From assembly GCA_021740845.1 (NCBI GenBank), contig JAIOYZ010000013.1, positions 47,328-111,327 of the forward strand: a stretch of DNA of 64,000 nucleotides, given 5' to 3'. The position numbers and the translations under genes were made by a program. This stretch comes from Bacteroidia bacterium (GTDB lineage Bacteria > Bacteroidota > Bacteroidia > UKL13-3). Position 1 is the first letter of the stretch; each line of letters starts with the position of its first letter. Positions 1 to 7,654 of the stretch are shown piece by piece. A model generated the notes under the pieces. That model had not been told where the DNA came from. It did no database searches and saw only the letters and a list, made by a program, of their open reading frames with translations.

Positions 1-537
1 GATGGAACTCCTATTCAAGAATTTACCTTAGATAGTTTGCGTTCTAAAATAAGTGTGGTAATGCAAGATGTGTTTTTGTTTACGGGAAGCATTTTAGAGA
101 ACATTCAATTGTATGATAAAAGCATTCCCGAAGCTGAAATTATTGCCATGGCTAAGAAATTAGGTGCGCATGATTTTATCAGTAAAATGCCCAATGGTTA
201 CCACCAAATGGTAACAGAACGTGGAGCTAGTTTATCTGTTGGACAAAGGCAATTGATTTCTTTTGTAAGAGCTATGGTGGTAAATCCTGCCATATTGGTT
301 TTAGACGAAGCTACCTCCAGCATCGACCATGAAACGGAGGAGATAATACAACAAGCAATTGTTAAAATGCGTGAAGGAAGAAGTAGCATCGTAATTGCCC
401 ATCGCCTCAGCACTATTGCCAATGCAGATGAAATTTTGGTTTTGCAAAAAGGCGAAATTGTAGAACGCGGAACACATACCCAATTACTTCAAAAAGAAGG
501 CTATTACCACAAACTTTACCAGTATCAGTTTGTTTAA
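1..537 (+). CDS. ABC exporter ATP-binding domain (C-terminal part, 5' truncated)
   Basis: The frame is open from base 1, so the gene begins outside the window; 178 residues remain. They form the second half of an ABC ATPase: Q-loop VMQD, signature LSVGQRQ (a V replaces the usual first G), Walker B with D-loop ILVLDEATSSID, and H-loop IAHRLST, followed by the short tail typical of fused exporters. The Walker A loop and any membrane domain lie upstream. The family (ABC-type exporters with TM and NBD fused) pumps lipids, peptides or drugs across the inner membrane; the substrate cannot be told from this fragment. A TTG at base 37 is internal and should not be taken as the start. Confidence 0.9.
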   Translation, partial: DGTPIQEFTLDSLRSKISVVMQDVFLFTGSILENIQLYDKSIPEAEIIAMAKKLGAHDFISKMPNGYHQMVTERGASLSVGQRQLISFVRAMVVNPAILVLDEATSSIDHETEEIIQQAIVKMREGRSSIVIAHRLSTIANADEILVLQKGEIVERGTHTQLLQKEGYYHKLYQYQFV

Positions 538-557
538 TGGCGAAAAAATGCCATTTT
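536..557 (+). terminator. weak terminator-like hairpin after the ABC gene
   Basis: A 6-bp stem (AATGGC/GCCATT) with an 8-base A-rich loop starts in the stop codon of the ABC gene and is followed by only four T. It could be a weak terminator; no better candidate is present before the convergent gene. Confidence 0.35.
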
Positions 558-607
558 CAAATATTTAATCTAAAAGGTGGGATATTTTTCGCTTTAATCC
601 AAAACAA

Positions 608-1420
608 TTATTTCAGGAAATTTCTATTTTGAATGTTTTGCAGTAAGGATATTTGTTTTATTGCCAATTGGTTAAGCCTAGTGAGTCTTTCCGCTTGAAC
701 CATTCCTTCATTGATAAGCAAGGCATTTATATTTTCTAAGTTAGATAAACAAATAAGTTGGTTTATACTTGCGTAATCTCTTATGTTACCCTTCAGTTTA
801 GGATATTCAATTCGCCAATCTTTAGCTGTTTTACCAAACAACGCCACATTTAGAACATCCGCTTCATTCGCATAAATAATTGAGATCTGTTTTAACGTTA
901 TTTCTTTGGGAATCAAATGCTCTTTGATAGCATTAGTATGAATATGATAATTTACTTTAGCTAGTTCCCTTTTGGCAGACCATCCCAATTGTTTGTACTC
1001 CTCTTCTTTTAATCGTTGAAATTCTTTGATTAAATAAAGTTTAAATTTTACACTTATTGCTGAACCGAATTCAAATGCAATATCTTTATGGGCATATGTC
1101 CCCCCATATTTCCCCTTTTTAACGATTAAGCCAATTGCATTAGTTTTTTCAATCCACTCCGAAACACTTATTACAAAACTTGGCAAGCCCGCTTGCATCT
1201 TAAAGTGGTCAAATTCGACCACTTTAAAATTCGAATTGTTTATTTCTTCCCAAGTCCCAATAAACTCCAATGTAAATCTTGTCCTCAACCAATTTTTAAT
1301 AATATCCGCTGCACGGCTCTCACTTTCTTTTGCATTTGCCATATCGGTTAATGAGATATAATCCTGATAATCTCCACCCAATATTGAAATATCTACATTA
1401 TCTACTTTTATTTTGCTCAT
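608..1420 (-). CDS. KilA-N domain-containing protein
   Basis: A 270-residue protein whose first ~130 residues match the KilA-N type DNA-binding domain common in phages, large DNA viruses and Bacteroidota chromosomes: a DYISLTDMA stretch, a WLRTR segment, the FIGTWEE motif, an SVSEWIEKTNAIG helix and KYGGTYAHKDIAFEFG. The C-terminal half is helical and charged, possibly a dimerisation region. No signal peptide is visible, so it is cytoplasmic. It stands alone between a convergent ABC gene and a secreted protein, with no phage structural genes nearby. The domain family suggests DNA binding, perhaps linked to mobile-element defence or regulation, but the role is unknown. Confidence 0.8.
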   Translation of the reverse strand: MSKIKVDNVDISILGGDYQDYISLTDMANAKESESRAADIIKNWLRTRFTLEFIGTWEEINNSNFKVVEFDHFKMQAGLPSFVISVSEWIEKTNAIGLIVKKGKYGGTYAHKDIAFEFGSAISVKFKLYLIKEFQRLKEEEYKQLGWSAKRELAKVNYHIHTNAIKEHLIPKEITLKQISIIYANEADVLNVALFGKTAKDWRIEYPKLKGNIRDYASINQLICLSNLENINALLINEGMVQAERLTRLNQLAIKQISLLQNIQNRNFLK

Positions 1421-1469
1421 AATAATTCCTCCATTAATAAAAACTCAATAATAAATCATTCTCAGCTTT

Positions 1470-1482
1470 GGTTCAAACCGAA
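1470..1482 (+). repeat. iterated 13-mer GGTTCAAACCGAA, intergenic copy
   Basis: Exact copy in the gap between the KilA-N gene and the terminator of the next gene; it abuts the A-rich side of that terminator. Confidence 0.8.
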
Positions 1483-1484
1483 AA

Positions 1485-1517
1485 AAAATAGCCCATGATA
1501 AAACCACGGGCTATTTT
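1485..1517 (-). terminator. rho-independent terminator
   Basis: A 10-bp perfect stem (AAAATAGCCC/GGGCTATTTT) with a 13-base loop. Read on the minus strand it is followed by a run of T, so it terminates the 508-residue secreted-protein gene. Confidence 0.8.
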
Positions 1518-1545
1518 GTATCTAATAAAATTGAGCTTGTAATAA

Positions 1546-3072
1546 CTAGTCTACATCATATTTAACCTTGGCAACAAAGAACACATTACGTCTTTTCTTT
1601 ACAGATTTATCTTCTTTGTTTTTAATTCTTTGACGACCAAAACAAATGAAATTATTTTTAAACCATGGCTTAATATCCATATCGGTATATTTGGCTTTAT
1701 CACCAGTTAAAGATTTAATTACAACTTCAGATTTTTTCACCTTGGAAATATTCCCCTTTGAATCAATTGCCTTCGAGTTAATATAACTTCTGTCTGCATA
1801 CATCATGCTTATTTGGTTGTTATCATCAGAAATAACAGAAATAAATTGAATCACACCAAATGGCTTTTCTGATGGATACATTTCAAAAATTTCGTTCCAT
1901 AACATATCCCCGTTGAAATCAAATTTCATAACAGCAGCATGGGTATATTGGTAGCCATCAAAAACCTGACGAGTATGGGTGGTGGTGGTGGTTCTGCCAT
2001 TAACAGTTGATGTAGTAGTATACGTTTCTGTTCTATATGTGGCGTAATAACATTCTCCAATAATAACATAGCCATCCTCTTGCTTAATTAAACCATGAAC
2101 GGTCATGTTATAATTGAAATCAATTTCTTTCCCTTTGGCTTTCTTTTTAGCAATTTTTTTCTCAATCCTTTTCTGACTTCTTTGCGGCAGGTAATTAAAA
2201 AAATTCTTCATGTCGGTAAATGGATAGAATTTGATAAAATCCATTTTACCATTCACTGATTTTGAAAAATAAAAACCCTGAGAGGCATACCCATTTGACT
2301 TGGAATACGTACCAGAAATAGCATAATTATTTTTTTCTAACTGACTTGCTGTTGCACTTATAATATACTTATCTGTTTGGGAGGTTAGATTAATTGGTTC
2401 TGATTTTTTCCCCTTATTATCCATGGTAACCATGTAAACATCACTGGTTTTTTTATTGGGCAAGGCTTTTACAAATAGGCAAACTTCATCAGATTCTGGC
2501 AACAACTGCATTTGTTGAGGAACTAGTTTTTTGTTTTTTATCCCCTCAATTTCAAATGGAATAATCTTCTGCTTTCCGTTTTTCCAATTAATTGAGATAA
2601 GTGAAATTTCCTTTTTGAGCTTTCCTTGTAAATACACAAAATCGCCTTGGCAAACCATTTGTGAAATATATATTTTCTTTGGATAATTTCCCTTTACCTG
2701 CTTTAATTCCATTTTCTCTACATCGATAGAAATAATGACATAATTCCCTTTTCTATCGGCAATGAGGGTATGGCCAGTTTTATCGGTTGAACCAATAGAT
2801 TCAATATGCATTTTATCGCTAATGGCAATTTTCTTTGAACCTTTTAACTCCAAATCGCTATCGTAAAAATCAAAATAATAGTCCATCAAATCACCCGATT
2901 TCATGTCCTTGAAATACGAAACAACCATCCCAAACTCTCCAAACTGAAACGTTTTATAGCCGCTATACCCATCCTTTTCTTCAATTTCAATGCGCTTTTC
3001 ATAGGTGATTTGCGCCTGGGCGACTGTTCCCAAAAGAAATATGGAAAGTAAAAAGCTTAAAAGATGTTTCAT
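1546..3072 (-). CDS. secreted protein of unknown function (508 aa)
   Basis: The protein begins with a clear Sec signal peptide (hydrophobic core LLSFLLSIFLLG, cleavage near AQAQ at residue 21). The mature part has short beta-strand-like segments of the type D/N-G-x-(V/I)-x-(L/I) spread over the chain, plausibly a beta-propeller, with a lysine-rich stretch near residues 300-320 and a threonine-rich stretch near 355-370. No T9SS C-terminal domain is visible: it ends KVKYDVD, so it is probably periplasmic or outer-membrane associated. I do not recognise a named family. It is a single-gene unit with its own terminator. Confidence 0.75.
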   Translation of the reverse strand: MKHLLSFLLSIFLLGTVAQAQITYEKRIEIEEKDGYSGYKTFQFGEFGMVVSYFKDMKSGDLMDYYFDFYDSDLELKGSKKIAISDKMHIESIGSTDKTGHTLIADRKGNYVIISIDVEKMELKQVKGNYPKKIYISQMVCQGDFVYLQGKLKKEISLISINWKNGKQKIIPFEIEGIKNKKLVPQQMQLLPESDEVCLFVKALPNKKTSDVYMVTMDNKGKKSEPINLTSQTDKYIISATASQLEKNNYAISGTYSKSNGYASQGFYFSKSVNGKMDFIKFYPFTDMKNFFNYLPQRSQKRIEKKIAKKKAKGKEIDFNYNMTVHGLIKQEDGYVIIGECYYATYRTETYTTTSTVNGRTTTTTHTRQVFDGYQYTHAAVMKFDFNGDMLWNEIFEMYPSEKPFGVIQFISVISDDNNQISMMYADRSYINSKAIDSKGNISKVKKSEVVIKSLTGDKAKYTDMDIKPWFKNNFICFGRQRIKNKEDKSVKKRRNVFFVAKVKYDVD

Positions 3073-3166
3073 AAACTAAAAATAGCTGGTAATTGGATTT
3101 AAAAAATTTCACATAAATAAGAAAAAGTTGGGTAAAGAAAAATGAGGTATAAAAAATTATTATTTC

Positions 3167-3226
3167 CCTCCACCCATTTCCATCTCCCTTCATTCCCTAT
3201 TTCTAGGAGAGGGATATTTTCTTATA
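3167..3226 (+). repeat. 60-bp direct repeat, copy 1 (REP-like)
   Basis: Matches 6815-6874 at 58 of 60 positions without gaps (differences at 3190 and within the GGGA near 3213). The core contains CCTATTTCTAGG, a 4-bp stem with a 4-base loop, flanked by pyrimidine-rich and purine-rich halves, like REP-type intergenic elements. It lies about 140 bp upstream of the type B-CTD gene. The rest of the 294-base gap (3073-3366) shows only AT-rich DNA. Confidence 0.85.
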
Positions 3227-3366
3227 AAAAATACTTATCTGCTTTGTTAAAAAAACACCTAACGTCAAAATTCACTCTCTTTTTTTGAATAAATAAAGAA
3301 ATGCTTAAATATAAACCCCTTAAATTCGATTCCTATTTAAACTATGGCCAATAATCCTAATTCCAA

Positions 3367-6300
3367 TTGAAAATTCGATTTGTTTTACTTTTGTTTCTCA
3401 TTTCTTCTCTTGCCACTTTTGCTCAGGAATTTGAGTGGCTAATAAATACAAAATCTGTTTTAGCGGAAACAATAAATCATTCTAGTATTGATAAAAATGG
3501 GAAGATTATTGCCATTGGAAATTTTGAAAGGCAATTAATTCTAAACAACGATACTATGCGGTATACAAATATTGTAAACTCTGCATTTATTGCCAAATTC
3601 AATCCCAATTCAACTATTTCTTGGTTAAAGGAATTCAAGAATTGTGATTTCGAAAAAACGGTAATTGACTCTGATTGCAATTCTTATGTTTTAGGTCAAA
3701 CTAAAGATACTTTAACCACAAACCTTGGTCAAATAATTGGCTCATTTGCCAACAGAACTTATTTCATTTTAAAATTTGATTCTACCGGCACCTTAAACAA
3801 ACTAGTAAACCTAGGATTTACAACTTCTTCTGTATCCGTTTTGAACCTAAAAATAGATAAATTTAACCAAATTTACTTAATGGGTTATTACCTAGCAAAT
3901 TTTAACATTCTAGGCAACTTAGTACAAAAAAACGGTAGTGGCGGGTCTGGATTTTTAGCCAAAATAAATCTGGAAAGTGCCATTTTAACTTATTCGAAAA
4001 CTGCTACATCTTGCAATTTTGTAGATATAACTTTTGATGAATTTGGAGCTATTTACCTAACAGGAACCTTAACTGGTAGTTTTGGCAATTCATCTTTTGG
4101 AACCATAACTCTTGCCGCAACTCAAAACGACATTTTCATTGCTAAATTAGCAGAAACAGGAACTTATTCTTGGGCCAAAAAGGCAGGAGGAAATCAACAA
4201 GACCAAAGCAATGGTATTTCATACTTTGGTGGTAAATTGTTTTTCTATGGCTCCATTATTGGTACAGTTAATTTTGACGGACTTTCAAAAACAAGCATCC
4301 CTGCTAATACTCAAAATGGGTTTATTGCAGTGGCAGATACAGTTGGAAATATTCTCAAGGTTCGCTTATGTAATTCAGATGCTTCAACTTTCTTCAATTT
4401 GCAAATAAATTCGGATGGAAATATTCTTGCAATGGGAGTTTTTTCTGAAAAGTTATTTTATGATAATTTTCAATTATCCACTTCAATTAACAACTGTCTT
4501 TATATTTCAAAAATCGACACTAATCTTAATGGATTATGGTTCCTCAGTTTAAATTCAACTGGGTCGCTTGCAAATTGCCTTGCATCGCAAAATAGAGAAT
4601 ACTACTTTGCAGGCTCCATGTATGTAAGTTCCATGCAATTTGGTCCATTTTATCGATTTTTCAATATCCCAAATAACAATGCATTTTTAGTTAAACTTTC
4701 AGACATTACAATTGCTACACAAGCTCCCAATCAAACTATTTTTTGTTCTGGTGAACAATTTAATGTAAACTACCAAACAACTGGTAAATTTATCCCAGGC
4801 AATACCTTTTCCGTTTACCTAACAGATTCTTCTGGCACAATTGACTCCCTAACTTCCATTAAAATAGGAAGTAAACAAGATACCATTTCTGGGATAATTA
4901 ATTGCCAAATACCTAACTCAATTATTCAATCAAAAAAATACAAACTTAGGATACAATCAAATACTCCAATTGTAAATAGCTTTATTGATACTTCAACTAT
5001 TTCCATTCTTGCCTACCCATCCATAATCCATTCCCCCGATACATTTGTGTGTTATGGCAGTCAAATAAATTTAGGTTCAAACCAAACTATTGCCCAAAAG
5101 TATGAATGGAATTGGGGCTCTACAGTTTTAGATAGCACCAAACAACAAGTCCTAACCAAGCCCTTTTTGCCTCCGCAAACCAAACAATATATTCTTAAAG
5201 CTAGCAACCAACATTGCCCCTCCTTTGATAGTTTTTGGGTTGAGTACAAAGCGCCACTTCATTTGCAAATTGTTGAAGACACCTTGGTTTGTGCAAATGT
5301 CAATTTTGAAATTACACCTTCCATTATGGGTGGAAAAGATAGCCTTTCTCGAAAACTATTTTGGTTCAAATCTAATTGGACCAGCCCTCCATTTCTTGGA
5401 GAAAAATTGAGTACTTCTTTAACCAATTCCGACACTTTCTTTGTTCTCCTTTCCGATAATTGTTCCCTACCCGACTCGGCAATGGTTACCGTAAAAACTG
5501 CAAATTATAGACAGCTAAACCTTTTTCAAGATACGCTAATATGTTTGAACCAAAGCATTCATATTAGTCCAAACAATTTGGTTCAAGACACCTTAGGTTA
5601 TAAATTAACCTGGACCGATAACAATTGGAATTTCTTATCTCAAGAAGACACGTTAAAACTAAATCCAAATCAGAATTCAAGCTACTATTTAATTAGCGAA
5701 CACCTTTGCTATGTTGGAGCAGATACCTCTCAAGTTTTTATAAATATTAGTAAGCCTTTTCAGTTCAATTTAATGCAGGATACCAGCCTTTGCTTGGGCG
5801 ATACTTTTTCAATTTATTGTAATGCCAGTGGTGGTAAACCTTGGTCGTACAAAATAGCTTGGAGCAATGGCATTCTTGATTCAATAAATCAATTTCGGTT
5901 TGAACCAAATGATCAAAAATATTATTACCAAATAAAATACCATGCAAACACAAACGAAAACCTAAAAGTCAGCTTTTCCGAAGCTTGCTCCAATCCAATT
6001 ATTGATTCCATACAAATCCAAATACCTAGCAAATTGAACCTTCAAATTGAAGCTCAAAAAGTTTGTTTAGGTTTGCCTACAAATCTTGTAGCGAGCACAC
6101 AGGGAGGAAGGTCTCCCTTTCACTATTTCTGGAAAACACTTCCCAATAAATCACCAATTCTACAAAAGGATTCTTTTATTTTATTGAATGCTTTAGACAC
6201 AAGTTTTTTTATACAGGTTAGTGACGCTTGCGGTACAAGTGATTCTTTAGATTTCCATTACCTTCCTTTTGAAAAGCCAATTGCAAATTTTGATTTTGAA

Positions 6301-6807
6301 ACAATTTCAAAATCACCTGCTCAAGAAAAAGTGCAATTTAACAACCTAAGCATAAGCCTTGACCCAAGCAATTATTATTGGGAATTTGGTGAGGAGAAAA
6401 CTAGCGTAGAAATTAATCCCATCCATAACTTTTCACAATCCGGAAACTTTTGGGTTAAGCTTTTGGTTCAAAGTAAAGAATTATGCATTGACTCAATATC
6501 CAAATTGCTTGCAATTGAATTACCTGCTTCCAATGAAGTTTATCTGCCCAATGCAATAACCCTAAACAACAATGGCCTTAACGAAGTATTTGCCCCAATT
6601 GGTTTGGATATCGAAAACTGGCAAATGGAAATCATCGGACGCAATACGGGCATCATATTCTCTGGAAACCAAGCTACAGGTGGCTTTAGAGGAATTGATA
6701 AAAATGGAAACGAGGTTCCAATTGGTGTTTATTTTTACTCCATTACCATTCAAACAAAATATGGAAACTCCTTTTCCAAAAAAGGTTCAGTAACCCTACT
6801 GAGGTAA
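3367..6807 (+). CDS. T9SS type B CTD surface protein with SBBP-like and Ig/PKD regions
   Basis: The start is a TTG; no in-frame ATG precedes it and the resulting signal peptide (FVLLLFLISSLATFAQ, cleavage near residue 20) is convincing. Residues ~20-450 are propeller-like repeats with the pattern G-x-F/L then Y/W-x-K resembling SBBP repeats. Residues ~450-1000 hold several Ig-like modules, each opening with a cysteine segment such as LVCANV, LICLNQ or SLCLGD. A PKD-like module with YYWEFGEE lies near 1010. The last ~88 residues (from ~1059, YLPNAITLNNNGLNEVF to KGSVTLLR) are a gliding-motility-associated type B CTD, so the protein should be exported by the T9SS to the cell surface. Function probably adhesion; exact ligand unknown. 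It is bracketed by two copies of a 60-bp repeat. Confidence 0.88.
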   Translation: MKIRFVLLLFLISSLATFAQEFEWLINTKSVLAETINHSSIDKNGKIIAIGNFERQLILNNDTMRYTNIVNSAFIAKFNPNSTISWLKEFKNCDFEKTVIDSDCNSYVLGQTKDTLTTNLGQIIGSFANRTYFILKFDSTGTLNKLVNLGFTTSSVSVLNLKIDKFNQIYLMGYYLANFNILGNLVQKNGSGGSGFLAKINLESAILTYSKTATSCNFVDITFDEFGAIYLTGTLTGSFGNSSFGTITLAATQNDIFIAKLAETGTYSWAKKAGGNQQDQSNGISYFGGKLFFYGSIIGTVNFDGLSKTSIPANTQNGFIAVADTVGNILKVRLCNSDASTFFNLQINSDGNILAMGVFSEKLFYDNFQLSTSINNCLYISKIDTNLNGLWFLSLNSTGSLANCLASQNREYYFAGSMYVSSMQFGPFYRFFNIPNNNAFLVKLSDITIATQAPNQTIFCSGEQFNVNYQTTGKFIPGNTFSVYLTDSSGTIDSLTSIKIGSKQDTISGIINCQIPNSIIQSKKYKLRIQSNTPIVNSFIDTSTISILAYPSIIHSPDTFVCYGSQINLGSNQTIAQKYEWNWGSTVLDSTKQQVLTKPFLPPQTKQYILKASNQHCPSFDSFWVEYKAPLHLQIVEDTLVCANVNFEITPSIMGGKDSLSRKLFWFKSNWTSPPFLGEKLSTSLTNSDTFFVLLSDNCSLPDSAMVTVKTANYRQLNLFQDTLICLNQSIHISPNNLVQDTLGYKLTWTDNNWNFLSQEDTLKLNPNQNSSYYLISEHLCYVGADTSQVFINISKPFQFNLMQDTSLCLGDTFSIYCNASGGKPWSYKIAWSNGILDSINQFRFEPNDQKYYYQIKYHANTNENLKVSFSEACSNPIIDSIQIQIPSKLNLQIEAQKVCLGLPTNLVASTQGGRSPFHYFWKTLPNKSPILQKDSFILLNALDTSFFIQVSDACGTSDSLDFHYLPFEKPIANFDFETISKSPAQEKVQFNNLSISLDPSNYYWEFGEEKTSVEINPIHNFSQSGNFWVKLLVQSKELCIDSISKLLAIELPASNEVYLPNAITLNNNGLNEVFAPIGLDIENWQMEIIGRNTGIIFSGNQATGGFRGIDKNGNEVPIGVYFYSITIQTKYGNSFSKKGSVTLLR
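5894..5906 (-). repeat. iterated 13-mer, copy inside the type B-CTD gene
   Basis: Reads TTCGGTTTGAACC on the plus strand; in this gene it encodes RFEPN. Confidence 0.75.
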
Positions 6808-6814
6808 ACACCTT

Positions 6815-6874
6815 CCTCCACCCATTTCCATCTCCCTACATTCCCTATTTCTAGGAGAGGTATATTTTCTTATA
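6815..6874 (+). repeat. 60-bp direct repeat, copy 2 (REP-like)
   Basis: Same orientation as 3167-3226, placed 8 bases after the stop of the type B-CTD gene and just upstream of fabG; its end (TATATTC at 6871) could also contribute to a -7 promoter box for fabG. Confidence 0.85.
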
Positions 6875-6898
6875 TTCGCACAACCTAAATTAGTAAGC

Positions 6899-7642
6899 AT
6901 GAATTTATCAGGAAAAACAGCGCTCGTAACCGGCGCATCTCGCGGAATTGGAAAAGGAATTGCCACCACTCTTGCTCAGGCTGGGGCTAATATTGCCTTT
7001 ACTTTTGTTAGCTCTGTTGAAAAAGCAAAAGCTTTTGAAGCAGAATTGAATGCCATGGGCATCAAAGCAAAAGGCTACCAAAGCAATGCCGCAGAATTTT
7101 CGGAAGCAGAAAAATTAGTCGACGAAATTGTGAAAGAATTTGGCTCTTTAGATGTATTGGTTAACAATGCGGGCATTACCAAAGATACCTTAATGATGCG
7201 CATGAGCGAACAACAATGGGACGATGTATTGGATACCAATCTTAAATCTGCTTTTGCCATGACCAAAGCGGCTATGAAACCTATGATGAAAGCAAAAGCT
7301 GGTTCTATCATAAACATAACCTCTATTGTAGGAATAACAGGAAATGCGGGTCAGGCAAATTATGCTGCTTCTAAAGCAGGTATGATTGGCTTAACCAAAT
7401 CTGTAGCTAAAGAATTGGGTTCAAGAAATATTCGTTGCAATGCCGTTGCTCCTGGCTTTATAGAAACAGAAATGACAGAATCTTTAAGCGATGAAGTAAG
7501 AGCAGAATGGGTAAAAGGTATTCCTTTAAGACGTGGTGGTAGACCAGAAGATGTGGCCAATTGTGTTTTATTTTTAGCGAGTGATTCTTCTGCATATATC
7601 AGCGGACAAACCATCAACGTTTGTGGTGGAATGGTGATGTAG
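6899..7642 (+). CDS. fabG: 3-oxoacyl-[acyl-carrier-protein] reductase FabG
   Basis: NADPH-dependent reduction of 3-oxoacyl-ACP in type II fatty-acid elongation, cytoplasmic. At 247 residues it has the usual length. It shows the Rossmann motif TGASRGIG (11-18), the NNAG motif (89-92), the catalytic Ser142 (NITSIVG), and Tyr155/Lys159 in YAASK, with the C-terminal YISGQTINVCGGMVM typical of FabG. ATG start at 6899. The next gene begins within a few bases, so the two are probably co-transcribed. Other SDR reductases share these motifs, but the all-along FabG-like spacing and C-terminus make this the best call. Confidence 0.93.
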   Translation: MNLSGKTALVTGASRGIGKGIATTLAQAGANIAFTFVSSVEKAKAFEAELNAMGIKAKGYQSNAAEFSEAEKLVDEIVKEFGSLDVLVNNAGITKDTLMMRMSEQQWDDVLDTNLKSAFAMTKAAMKPMMKAKAGSIINITSIVGITGNAGQANYAASKAGMIGLTKSVAKELGSRNIRCNAVAPGFIETEMTESLSDEVRAEWVKGIPLRRGGRPEDVANCVLFLASDSSAYISGQTINVCGGMVM

Positions 7643-7654
7643 GTTTTGGAATTC

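Noticed and set aside
1470..1482. Likeness of GGTTCAAACC to the tRNA T-arm (GGTTCAAATCC), suggesting tRNA fragments
   Set aside because: None of the copies is flanked by an acceptor stem or anticodon arm, and several lie in frame inside conserved genes.
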